Shown here: piece by piece, positions 28,017 through 37,150 of the stretch | Layout: every line of letters begins with the position of its first letter | Position numbering within the stretch: the first letter of the stretch is position 1 | NCBI RefSeq assembly: GCF_004349085.1 | Contig: NZ_SMFM01000001.1 | Span: forward strand, 868,001 to 932,000 | Reading direction: 5' to 3' | DNA: 64,000 bases | Origin: Flavobacterium caseinilyticum | GTDB taxonomy: Bacteria > Bacteroidota > Bacteroidia > Flavobacteriales > Flavobacteriaceae | Made by a program: the position numbers and the translations under genes | Notes under the pieces: model-generated | The model's input: the letters and a program-made list of their open reading frames with translations, nothing else | What the model was told of the DNA's origin: nothing | The model's database searches: none

Positions 28017-29570
28017 ATGAAAAATAAAAATAAATTTTTAGTAACCTTAGCAATTTTTTCAGGATTTTTCTTGAATTCTTGTTCAGAAGAAATTGTGGAT
28101 TTAGAACCGTTTGGTACCGTTAAATCTGAAACAGCATTTTCAAGCCCAACGCTCGTTCTTGCTGCTGTCAACGGTGTGTACAACGCAGCGCAAATGGGGG
28201 TTTTTAACGGAACTGAAGCAGGTCCTGCTCCTAGAGGATATGTTTTTGGTGCCGCATATTTTCAGCAAAATGAGGCAAGAGGTGAAGATGTTGTTAATAC
28301 GCAAGCCTTTTACCAAATTACTTACGAAGCAAACTACGATGCCACTACAGCTAATAATGTTTTCTATTGGTCAGATGGCTATCAATTGATCAACAAAGCA
28401 AATGTTGTTTTGAAAGGTTTAGATGGAGCTGTTGAAAAAGGGACAATTACAGAAGCAGTTGCAAATGGCTATAGAGCTGAAATTAGATTTTGGCGAGCAT
28501 ATGCTCATTTAGAGTTGTTAAAGCATTTTTCAATGCCTTACTTTCATACGCCAAATGCCTCTCACCCTGGTATTCCATATAGAACAGAAGCAATAATTAC
28601 GCCTCAAGATGTTGATGCTAATTTGACAAAAGGACGTAATACTGTTGCAGAATGTTATACTCTGGCTTTAGCAGATTTAGATTTTGCTGAGCAAAATGCG
28701 CCTACAAAAGCTCAGAGAGCCGGTATTGATAAAATTGTTAAAGTAACTAAAGGAGCTGCTATTTCACTTAAGATCATAGCTTTTCAAAACATGAAAATGT
28801 GGCCTTCTGTCTTAACAGAGTTTGCAAAATTACCATCTCAATATATTTTAGAGGCTAATCCAATGGCGGTTTTTGCTAATAACTATGGTAACAATGAATC
28901 TGTTTTATCAATCTACAATACGGCCAACACCAATCCAGGTGTTAATGGTGCTTTAGCTTCGCAGTTCAACAGACGTAACTTAATAGCTATTTCGCCAATT
29001 ATTTGGAGAGATGCAGCATGGTTAGTAGATGATAAAAGAAGAGAAGAAACTGCTGTAGTTGATAATGCTGTATTTACTAGAAAATATAAAGACGCTACTA
29101 ATTATTCAGATGGTTCACCATTAATTAGATATTCTGAAATGGTTTTAGCCGCCGCTGAAGCAAACGCGAGATTAAGTAACACTGATGTTGCTTTGACTTT
29201 GTTAAACAGTGTTCGTAATCGTGCTTTAGCCGCTCCGCTTACACAAGCTTACACTAGCGCCACATTTGGTACGCCAGCTGATTTAGTTCGTGGTATTCTT
29301 AAAGAAAGAAGAATAGAATTTATTTGTGAAGGTAAAAGATGGGGTGATATTCATAGGTTATTAAATGATGATATTGCACCTACTAGCGGAATTCCTAGTA
29401 AATTCAGAAATGGATTTCCTCCTGTAGGTTCTTATACTTTAGGTACGCCGTTTACAGGAACTTTAACGGCAGCGATTCCGTCAACTGACAGAAGATTTTT
29501 GTGGCCTATACCGCTTCAGGAGACTAATAATAATCCAACATTGAAAGCGCAACAAAATCCGGGCTGGTAA
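28017..29570 (+). CDS. SusD/RagB-family surface lipoprotein (first copy)
   Basis: 517 residues. Lipobox LNSC at about residue 22. The mature start SEEIVDLEPFGTVKSETAF is typical of SusD. Landmarks include the helical AEIRFWRAYAHLELLKHF and the C-terminal ILKERRIEFICEGKRWGDIHRL, then LWPIPLQE and ending QQNPGW. It acts as the substrate-binding lid on the SusC barrel encoded 12 bp upstream. The spacing implies translational coupling. The substrate is unknown. Confidence 0.95.
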   Translation: MKNKNKFLVTLAIFSGFFLNSCSEEIVDLEPFGTVKSETAFSSPTLVLAAVNGVYNAAQMGVFNGTEAGPAPRGYVFGAAYFQQNEARGEDVVNTQAFYQITYEANYDATTANNVFYWSDGYQLINKANVVLKGLDGAVEKGTITEAVANGYRAEIRFWRAYAHLELLKHFSMPYFHTPNASHPGIPYRTEAIITPQDVDANLTKGRNTVAECYTLALADLDFAEQNAPTKAQRAGIDKIVKVTKGAAISLKIIAFQNMKMWPSVLTEFAKLPSQYILEANPMAVFANNYGNNESVLSIYNTANTNPGVNGALASQFNRRNLIAISPIIWRDAAWLVDDKRREETAVVDNAVFTRKYKDATNYSDGSPLIRYSEMVLAAAEANARLSNTDVALTLLNSVRNRALAAPLTQAYTSATFGTPADLVRGILKERRIEFICEGKRWGDIHRLLNDDIAPTSGIPSKFRNGFPPVGSYTLGTPFTGTLTAAIPSTDRRFLWPIPLQETNNNPTLKAQQNPGW

Positions 29571-29600
29571 ATTTAATATTCCAAACCATTTTTTTTTTAA

Positions 29601-29636
29601 TAGCTGCAAGAAATTTATCTTGCAGCTATTTTTTTT
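29601..29636 (+). terminator. Terminator of the first susCD pair
   Basis: Perfect 10-bp stem TAGCTGCAAG (29601-29610) / CTTGCAGCTA (29619-29628) followed by a run of T. It ends the first unit, and the second pair has its own promoter about 180 bp later. Confidence 0.93.
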
Positions 29637-29816
29637 GTTATTTACTTGATTGTAAGCATAAAGGGATTGTAAATAAAAAAAGATAAAGCCTAAAATAGTA
29701 AAACAGTAAAATAGTTAATATGTAACGCACCAAGAAATTAAGTGGTTAAGGGTAGTAGGAATTTTAAAATCAAGCTGATTTGATTTGTAATTTGAGTTCC
29801 TAAATAAGATGTTAAA

Positions 29817-30032
29817 TTGTAGCAACTTAACATTAATTTAATTTTGGCAAAAAAAGAATTTTTGAGCTAATTGTTAAGGTATAATTTCACGATTAGATGA
29901 AGTTGTTTAAGTAATAGCTACTTAATTTGGGAAAAAGTACGTTAAAATAAAATGTGTTAAAGTTTTAAAAAGCTTGTTTCTTTAAGAAATTATTATGATT
30001 TTTGTCAAATAACTAATTCAAACTATTATAAT
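29817..30032 (+). promoter_or_regulatory. Promoter and conserved leader of the second SusC gene
   Basis: TTG at 29817-29819, exactly 19 nt, then TAATTTTG at 29839-29846: a full Bacteroidota consensus. Around it, 29826-29853 matches the first copy with one mismatch. The block TTCTTTAAGAAATTATTATG and its flank at 29988-30004 sits at the same offset (5100 bp) as in the first copy. Transcription would start about 180 nt before the ATG, leaving a long leader. Confidence 0.82.
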
Positions 30033-33000
30033 ATGAGATCAAAATTTAAGTGGATTTTTTCATTGCTATTGGCTTTGTCAATGCAATTTGTGTTTGCACA
30101 AGAGAAAACTGTTACTGGTGTTGTTTCAGATGCATCCGGACCGGTTCCTGGTGTAAATGTAATTATCAAAGGTTCTAAAGCAGGTACGCAAACAGACTTT
30201 GATGGAAAATATTCTATCAGAGCAAAAGCAGGAGATGTTTTAATTTACTCTTTTGTTGGTATGTCAGAATCAACAAGAACAGTAGGCGCATCTAATACTA
30301 TTAACGTAGTGATGCAAGATGGTGCTAGAGCACTAGCAGAAGTTGTTGTTCAGGGATATAGAACAGTAACTAAAAAAGCTGCAGTTACCGCAGATGCTCA
30401 GGTTTCGAGCAAGACTATTGAAAACAGACCAAATGCAAATGCGGTGAATACAATTCAAGGTCAGTTAGCAGGGGTTAACATTACAGCTAGCACTGGTCAG
30501 CCGGGCGCTAAATCTTCTGTAGTTATTAGAGGTGTAGGTACCATTACTGGTAACTCTGATCCTTTATATGTGATTGATGGTTTCCCTTCAAACAGTGATA
30601 ACTTTCGTTCAATAAATCCAAATGACATTGAGACTATGGCTGTTTTGAAAGATGCTGCGGCAATTTCAGAATACGGTAATAGAGGTTCAAATGGTGTAAT
30701 TGTTGTTAACACTAAAAAAGGAAAATTTGGTGATCCAAAAACTACTTTTAGATACAGCACTCAATATGGTGTTGGTGAACTACAAAAACCAAAATACAGC
30801 TATGCGAATGCAAAACAATTATTAAAAATTGAGCAAAATTTTGGAGCTGGTTTAGGTGCAACATTGAGTGATGCTGAAATTGCAGCATACAATATCAATA
30901 CGGATTGGGTTGATTATTTCTTTGACCAATCAACGTCAACTTCTCATAACATTAGTGTTGAGAATAGCAACAAAAACATTACTTCGTTTACCTCGTTAGG
31001 ATATTTTGAGCAAGACGGTATTCTTCAAAGTACAGGTTTACAAAGATTTACTGTAAGAAACAACATCAATGGTAAATCAGCTAATGACAGATTTAAATAT
31101 CAAGTGAATACAGCGGTTGGATTTAGTAAAAACAGAGAAGCAACTAACTTAGGTGAAGGTGCTATTAACAGAAACTTTGTTTTAGGTGCTTTTATTGGAG
31201 CTCCTTACGTATCACCTGATGTATATCAAGGATCTCAATCTGCTTTGGATTATTACAATAATACTCCAGGTTTATTGGCTACTCCTATTATGTTGATTGA
31301 TAAATTGCAAACTTACAAAAATCAAACTGAAGAAATTCGTGTTGATGTAGCTACAGATTTCTCTTATGACATCACTAAAGATTTAGTAGCTCGTGTGAGA
31401 CTTAATGGTCAAGTATTAGAAAATAGATTTTTCCAAGCTGAATTCCCGGGTTCATTCAACGCATTGTTGTTTCAAGCTGCTGGGCAAGCGTTCACAGGTT
31501 TTGAAGACGTGAACCAAAGAAGAGAATTCTTTTACAATAATTTATTTCAGTTGAATTACGGTAAAGAAATTGGAGATCATACTTTCAATTTAAATGCTAA
31601 CATGGAGTACAATCACTCTCGTGTAAATTCAAATAATTTTAGACAAAGAGGTTTGATTCCTGGAATTTTTGTTCCTAACACTGGAGCTGGTTATGCTGCG
31701 GACACTGGTACAAATGATTTCTATGTTCCTCAAATTTCAGCAGGTCATATTAGAAATGACTTAGTTTCTTATTTTGGATCTTTCGATTACGATTTCCAGA
31801 AAAAATACGGTGTAGTAGCTTCTTTTAGAAGAGACGGTTCTTCAAGATTTATCGGAGATCTACAGTGGGGTAATTTCTGGTCTGTAGGTGGTAGATGGAA
31901 TATTGATGAAGAAGCATTTATGGATGATGTATCTTTTATCAATGTATTGAAATTAAGAGGTTCTTACGGTACAGTAGGTAACCAAAGAATTATTGGTGGA
32001 ACTGTTTTTGCAGGTATTCAACCTCCGGCTTTTGCTGATATTTATAGTGTTGCGAACAATACTTACAATGGAGGAACTGGTTACGCAATTTCACTTGGTT
32101 ACCCACCTTTACAATGGGAAACTACAACACAATGGAATGCTGGTTTAGACTTCGAAATGTTTACAGGAAGACTTAGAGGAGCTTTTGATTATTACAACAG
32201 ACAAACGACAGATTTGTTTTTATTCAAACCAATTACTCCTACAGCAGGAGCATCAGGTTTAACTCAAAATACTGATGTTGTTGTTACTAATAAAGGTGTG
32301 GAATTGAATCTTGGTTATGATTTAATCAAAAACCAAGAAAAAGGGATTACTTTAACAGTGAGAGCGAATGGTTCTTACAATGACAACAAAGTAAGCGGAA
32401 TCGAAGCTAACAACGGGCAAATTTTTGCTGGTGGTGGTTTGTATGTTTCTGAGAATGGCGCATCTATCAACGAGCCTTTTGTATATAAATATTTAGGAGT
32501 TAATCCTGTAAATGGTAACCTATTATTTCAAGATGCTAGTGGTAATCCAACGGAAAACCCTGTGCAAGCAGATAAAAGAAGAGCAGGAATCAATAACCTA
32601 CCGGTATATCAAGGTGGTTTTGGTCTAGATTTTGATTACAAAGGGTTCTTTATATCTTCTTTATTTACTTATGCGTTTGATGTTGCTAGATTTGATTATG
32701 ATTTAGATAACTTATACGCTGTAGGAAACATTGGTCAATTTACTGTGTCGGATGAGATGTTAAACGCATGGACTTCTACTAACACTAATACTAATGTACC
32801 TGCATTAACTGCTGGTAACTTAGGATTATCTGATGAATCAGACCGTTTCCTTAAAGATGCTTCTTATATCCGTTTGAGAAACGTACAAGTAGGTTATAAT
32901 GTACCACAAAAGTTTTTACAAAAAACGTTCATGACTGGAGTTTCTCTTTCACTTCAAGGAGAGAATTTATTTAATATAACTAAATGGCAAGGTTTTGACC

Positions 33001-33080
33001 CTGAAAGTAGCAGAACTGCAGATGTATATCAATACCCAACGCCAAGGTTATTCACTTTTGGTTTAGACGTTAAATTTTAA
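30033..33080 (+). CDS. SusC/RagA-family TonB-linked outer-membrane transporter (second copy)
   Basis: 1015 residues. The first 24 residues differ from the first copy at only one position (V for A in QFVFAQ), and the carboxypeptidase-like domain (about 25-105) is clearly related. The TonB-box region is EVVVQGYRTVTKKAA. The plug has GVGTITGNSDPLYVIDGFP and NPNDIETMAVLKDAAAISEYG. The barrel ends in LFTFGLDVKF. From the plug onward the protein is strongly diverged from the first copy, so the pair is probably not specific for the same ligand. It works with the SusD encoded 12 bp downstream, in TonB-driven import through the outer membrane. No catabolic genes flank it. Confidence 0.95.
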   Translation: MRSKFKWIFSLLLALSMQFVFAQEKTVTGVVSDASGPVPGVNVIIKGSKAGTQTDFDGKYSIRAKAGDVLIYSFVGMSESTRTVGASNTINVVMQDGARALAEVVVQGYRTVTKKAAVTADAQVSSKTIENRPNANAVNTIQGQLAGVNITASTGQPGAKSSVVIRGVGTITGNSDPLYVIDGFPSNSDNFRSINPNDIETMAVLKDAAAISEYGNRGSNGVIVVNTKKGKFGDPKTTFRYSTQYGVGELQKPKYSYANAKQLLKIEQNFGAGLGATLSDAEIAAYNINTDWVDYFFDQSTSTSHNISVENSNKNITSFTSLGYFEQDGILQSTGLQRFTVRNNINGKSANDRFKYQVNTAVGFSKNREATNLGEGAINRNFVLGAFIGAPYVSPDVYQGSQSALDYYNNTPGLLATPIMLIDKLQTYKNQTEEIRVDVATDFSYDITKDLVARVRLNGQVLENRFFQAEFPGSFNALLFQAAGQAFTGFEDVNQRREFFYNNLFQLNYGKEIGDHTFNLNANMEYNHSRVNSNNFRQRGLIPGIFVPNTGAGYAADTGTNDFYVPQISAGHIRNDLVSYFGSFDYDFQKKYGVVASFRRDGSSRFIGDLQWGNFWSVGGRWNIDEEAFMDDVSFINVLKLRGSYGTVGNQRIIGGTVFAGIQPPAFADIYSVANNTYNGGTGYAISLGYPPLQWETTTQWNAGLDFEMFTGRLRGAFDYYNRQTTDLFLFKPITPTAGASGLTQNTDVVVTNKGVELNLGYDLIKNQEKGITLTVRANGSYNDNKVSGIEANNGQIFAGGGLYVSENGASINEPFVYKYLGVNPVNGNLLFQDASGNPTENPVQADKRRAGINNLPVYQGGFGLDFDYKGFFISSLFTYAFDVARFDYDLDNLYAVGNIGQFTVSDEMLNAWTSTNTNTNVPALTAGNLGLSDESDRFLKDASYIRLRNVQVGYNVPQKFLQKTFMTGVSLSLQGENLFNITKWQGFDPESSRTADVYQYPTPRLFTFGLDVKF

Positions 33081-33092
33081 TTAAAAAAAATT

Positions 33093-34637
33093 ATGAAGAA
33101 AATATTTGGAATTTTGCTGGTATCATTAACACTTTTTGTTTCGTGTGATGATGAGGTATTGGAACCTTTTACTCCTGGTTCTCTTACTGAGGACGTAGCT
33201 ATACAAAATAGTACTGATTTATCCCGTTTGGTAAATTCGTCTATGAACATTTTGACTAATAGAACTGAGTATGCATTTAGTTCAATTTTTACAGATGAGG
33301 CTGCTCCTGGATTTAATAATGGTGGTCAGGGAATCAATGGAGACTATGTCTTTTTGATGAATGTATCAAATGCATCTGCTGAAGCAATTTGGAACACGCA
33401 ATATTTTGGTCTTGCAAGGATAAACCGTGTTATTGGTTTTGCTGATGGAATCGTTCCTGTATCTCCTGCAGATACACAGTTAATTGAGAGATCAAAAGCG
33501 GAAGCGCTAGTTTTGAGAGCTCTTGCTCACATGAAGGTCTTGTCTTATTTTAGTACAAATCCTAAAGATGATGCTGCTTTGGCCGGTGTTTTAGCAGATA
33601 GAGTTATTTTGGCAACTGAAACTCCTCAAAGAGTGACTAACGCTGAATTTTACACATTGATTCACAGTGATTTAGATGCGGCAATTGCTATTTTTAATGC
33701 AAATACTGCACCTGCTTATGCTAACAAAACATACTATCCTTCTAAAGTTTTAGCTCAAGCGCTTAAAGCTCGTGCTTATGCACTTAAAGGAGATTATGTA
33801 AAAGCTGAAGCTGCTGCTGATTTAGTAATTACTACTTCAGGAATTACTTTGGCAAATACTCAAGCAACTTATAATGCTGTTTTTCATACGCACAATGAGC
33901 CTGCTAATACTGAGGTTATCTTTAGATTAAGAAGAACTGTACAACAAAACGCTCAAGCGACAAACTTGCACAATGGTTGGGCTTCTGTTGCAAACAGAAG
34001 AAATGGTTCTCCTTTCTATGAAGTTAGCAGATCTTTGTACAACAAACTTGCTGCAACACCTGAAGATTACAGACTTAGTACAACGGTTCATTTAACCGGT
34101 ACAAGTCCATCTTTAATTGATCCTGATTATGCTACTTCAAATGATGTTAGAAATTCAGACATTATTGTATTGCACAAACATGGAGGTCAATCTGCAGCTA
34201 CTGCAACAAATGGTTTCAATCCAGACTTTATGGTTTCAAGACTTTCTGAAATGTATTTCATTAAAGCAGAGGCAAGAGTTCAAGCAGCTGACTTAGTTGG
34301 TGCTGGTCTTGCATTAAAATCTGTATTAGACGCTCGTTTCCCAACTGCACAAGCGGCGCCTGTTTTTGCTAGTGCTCAAGCAGCTTGGAAAGGAATCTTA
34401 GATGAAAGAAGAAAAGAATTATCTTTTGAAGGTTTCAGATTTATCGATTTAAAACGTCTTGGTACTTTAGCTGGTGCTAGTTTAGAAAGAGATCCTTCTG
34501 AATACGCGTCAAGCGCTTGGAATTTCCCAGCTGGAAACCCTGCTAATTTACCGATGAACAGCTTTAAATTTGCTTTGCCAATTCCGCAAAGTGAGCTAAA
34601 TGCTAACTCTGGTATTCAACAAAATCCTGGTTATTAA
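33093..34637 (+). CDS. SusD/RagB-family surface lipoprotein (second copy)
   Basis: 514 residues. Lipobox FVSC (Cys at about 19) after MKKIFGILLVSLTLF. The mature protein contains AEALVLRALAHMKVLSYF, a TPR-like helical pair, ILDERRKELSFEGFRFIDLKRL and the C-terminal FALPIPQSE and ending QQNPGY, all SusD marks. The Ala- and Asn-rich composition is higher than in the first copy. The gap to the SusC gene is 12 bp, identical to the first pair. The sequence differs widely from the first SusD, matching the divergence of the two barrels. Confidence 0.94.
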   Translation: MKKIFGILLVSLTLFVSCDDEVLEPFTPGSLTEDVAIQNSTDLSRLVNSSMNILTNRTEYAFSSIFTDEAAPGFNNGGQGINGDYVFLMNVSNASAEAIWNTQYFGLARINRVIGFADGIVPVSPADTQLIERSKAEALVLRALAHMKVLSYFSTNPKDDAALAGVLADRVILATETPQRVTNAEFYTLIHSDLDAAIAIFNANTAPAYANKTYYPSKVLAQALKARAYALKGDYVKAEAAADLVITTSGITLANTQATYNAVFHTHNEPANTEVIFRLRRTVQQNAQATNLHNGWASVANRRNGSPFYEVSRSLYNKLAATPEDYRLSTTVHLTGTSPSLIDPDYATSNDVRNSDIIVLHKHGGQSAATATNGFNPDFMVSRLSEMYFIKAEARVQAADLVGAGLALKSVLDARFPTAQAAPVFASAQAAWKGILDERRKELSFEGFRFIDLKRLGTLAGASLERDPSEYASSAWNFPAGNPANLPMNSFKFALPIPQSELNANSGIQQNPGY

Positions 34638-34690
34638 TAACAAAAAGTAATGTCCTAAACAGACAGTACTAATTAATAAACAATATTATA

Positions 34691-34729
34691 AACAGTTACA
34701 AGATGTATTTCTTGTAACTGTTTTTTTTT
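34691..34729 (+). terminator. Terminator of the second susCD pair
   Basis: Perfect 12-bp stem AACAGTTACAAG (34691-34702) / CTTGTAACTGTT (34711-34722) with a following T tract. Confidence 0.93.
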
Positions 34730-34800
34730 GATTTAATATTTCGATGTTCGTTTATCTGGTCTCAAAGTGCTAATTTTTATTAACATTTATTTACAATGCT

Positions 34801-34838
34801 AAAAACCGAGTTTGACTTACGTTACGCTCGGTTTTTTT
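34801..34838 (+). terminator. Second terminator-like hairpin downstream of the susCD pair
   Basis: AAAAACCGAG (34801-34810) / CTCGGTTTTT (34827-34836) with T tail, about 70 bp after the first terminator. The 327-bp gap between the second susD and the porin gene holds these two hairpins and a possible -7 box TACCTTTG (34850-34857), but no gene. Confidence 0.8.
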
Positions 34839-34964
34839 ATTTAATTAACTACCTTTGTTTCGGTTTTTTAAAGCTGTATGATTCTGTTCTGATGTATGTA
34901 TAAAGCCGCATTATTCTGCTAAATTGAATTTTTGCCTAGAAATTAATTCCTGTATTATTTATTT

Positions 34965-36887
34965 ATGAAAAAAGCGATATTTTTATTCTTACTTGCAAAC
35001 ATTTGTATTGCTCAAAATTCAACCCAGCAAAACCAGTCCAAAAAAGATACAACAACTGTAAAAATCGCTACAATAGACCTTTACCGATTTATCACTCTTG
35101 AAAATGACACCACCTATATCGATACTTCGCTAACTATTCAAAAAGAGTACAGCCATAATTATTTGCGAAAAGATATTTTTGGTCTATTACCATTTGCAAA
35201 TGATGGACAAACTTATAATACGCTGCAATACAGTCTGACCGATTTTACTCCCTATCCGGAATTTGGTTTTAAAGCCAAGCATTTTAATTTCCTGGAGGCA
35301 AATCAAATACGATACAGCTCAGTTGCGACTCCCGTAACCGAATTGTATTTTAAAACGACCATTAAAAAAGGACAATCTGTTGATGCGTTTATTACATTAA
35401 ACACTTCTGAAAATCTTAATTTTTCTATTGCTTACAAAGGATTGCGTTCCGAAGGAGAATATATCAATCAGTTGTCCAGCACCGGAAATTTTAGGTTTAC
35501 CACCAATTATCAAACGAAAAATAAACGGTATTCTGCCAAAGCACATTATACCTTTCAAGATATTCTGAATGAAGAAAATGGAGGAATTACAACTATTGAT
35601 AATTTCGAAAGTGAAGATCCCAACTACAATAACCGACAACGATTTGAAGTTTATTTTAATGATGCCAAATCATTTTTGAAGGGTAAACGAATTTTTGTAG
35701 ATCACAATTTCAGAATTAACCCAAAGAAGAGAGATAATAACCTATATATCACGCATCAATTCAATTACGAAAATAAATTTTTCGAATATAATCAGGCGAC
35801 AGTCCCATCAACTGTTGGCAATACAACTGTTTTTCGGTTTGGCGAATCGTATAAAGACAGAAATATCAATGATCAAACCCGCTACAATAAAATGTACAAT
35901 AAGGCAGGACTTATTTATGAAAATATAACATTAGGGAAATTTCAGTTTTTTATAGATGATTTCAGGTCGAATTTTTATTACAAGCAAATACTTATTTTTG
36001 ACAACAGAACGATTCCCAGTACTTTGAGTCAGGAAATAAACAGTGTTGGCGGTCAATATGAGTATCAAAAAAATAAATGGAATGGTAGATTCCTGTATTC
36101 GAGATCCATTACAAATCAGTCATTATCAAATCTTGATGCTAAATTAGTATATGATTTAAGTGAAGAAACACAGTTGTCTTTTCAGTACCAGAATATAAAT
36201 AAATTGCCGAATAACAACTATAATTTGCATCAGAGCAGCTACGTTCAATACAACTGGTCGAATGATTTTAAAAACGAAAAAATAAATTCTGTTTCAGCTA
36301 ATGCTACATCGCGTTGGGTAGATCTTTCAGTTCAATTCTCTGTTTTGAAAGACCACTTGTATTTCAATATTATTTCAGATGTGGATCAGGCACTGGCGAG
36401 AACCCAAATTGTGGCTCCAACACAATATGGAGGAACTATAAGTTATCTGTCGCTGAAAGCAAGTCGGGAAATAACTTTTGGACACTTTGCTTTGGATAAC
36501 ACCATTTTATACCAAAGGGTAGATCAATTGAGGGCGATTTTAAACGTACCTGAAATTGTAACCAGAAATACTTTTTATTATTCCAATTACTTATTCAAAC
36601 AAGCTTTGTTTTTGCAGACAGGAATATCACTAAATTATTTCACAAGCTATTTTGCCAATGATTATAATCCTGTGATCGGAGAGTTCTTTGTGCAAAACGA
36701 AAAACAGATTGGGAACCATCCAAATTTTGACTTTTTTATTAATGCAAAGATTCAGCGAACCCGAATTTTCTTCAAGGCGGAGCACTTTAATTCCTTTCTT
36801 ACCGGTAACAATTTCTATGCTTCACCCAACAATCCATCTCGTGATTTTACAATCCGTTTCGGGTTAATCTGGAATTTCTTCAACTAA
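34965..36887 (+). CDS. Putative porin (Porin_10-type outer-membrane barrel)
   Basis: 640 residues. Signal peptide ends near IAQ (about 17). The mature N-terminus carries a Thr/Asp-rich segment and DIFGLLPFANDGQTYNTL. Many alternating aromatic strands follow, with a C-terminal IRFGLIWNFFN closing the barrel. The pattern matches the large putative porins of Flavobacteriia (Porin_10 type). It has no plug domain, no TonB box and no SusD. The expected location is the outer membrane. The substrate and whether it truly conducts are unknown. Confidence 0.82.
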   Translation: MKKAIFLFLLANICIAQNSTQQNQSKKDTTTVKIATIDLYRFITLENDTTYIDTSLTIQKEYSHNYLRKDIFGLLPFANDGQTYNTLQYSLTDFTPYPEFGFKAKHFNFLEANQIRYSSVATPVTELYFKTTIKKGQSVDAFITLNTSENLNFSIAYKGLRSEGEYINQLSSTGNFRFTTNYQTKNKRYSAKAHYTFQDILNEENGGITTIDNFESEDPNYNNRQRFEVYFNDAKSFLKGKRIFVDHNFRINPKKRDNNLYITHQFNYENKFFEYNQATVPSTVGNTTVFRFGESYKDRNINDQTRYNKMYNKAGLIYENITLGKFQFFIDDFRSNFYYKQILIFDNRTIPSTLSQEINSVGGQYEYQKNKWNGRFLYSRSITNQSLSNLDAKLVYDLSEETQLSFQYQNINKLPNNNYNLHQSSYVQYNWSNDFKNEKINSVSANATSRWVDLSVQFSVLKDHLYFNIISDVDQALARTQIVAPTQYGGTISYLSLKASREITFGHFALDNTILYQRVDQLRAILNVPEIVTRNTFYYSNYLFKQALFLQTGISLNYFTSYFANDYNPVIGEFFVQNEKQIGNHPNFDFFINAKIQRTRIFFKAEHFNSFLTGNNFYASPNNPSRDFTIRFGLIWNFFN

Positions 36888-37110
36888 TGTTTCCTAAAGA
36901 ATAGTCTATGTAAGAGTCTTTTTTTAGATGGTTTATTGTTCAATGCACTGTACCCTTCGTTGCTTAATCCTGGAAAGAATTCAGGTTCTGGGAAGCAAGG
37001 AAAGGATGCCGCTTAAAGTGAAATTCACGGAGCTCCAGATATAATAGAAGGACAGTCGAGTAAGCACAAACACAAAATTCTAGAAAGAAGTTTAATTTAT
37101 AACAAAATAC

Positions 37111-37118
37111 TATCTTTG
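37111..37118 (+). promoter_or_regulatory. -7 promoter box of the cystathionine beta-synthase gene
   Basis: TATCTTTG about 33 nt before the ATG at 37151. A -33 TTG is not clear. Confidence 0.5.
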
Positions 37119-37150
37119 CACAGTATTTACAATCTAAAATTCAAAATTAA

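Noticed and set aside
24933..34637. Polysaccharide utilisation locus
   Set aside because: Only SusC/SusD present; no glycoside hydrolase, lyase or sensor-regulator gene in the neighbourhood.
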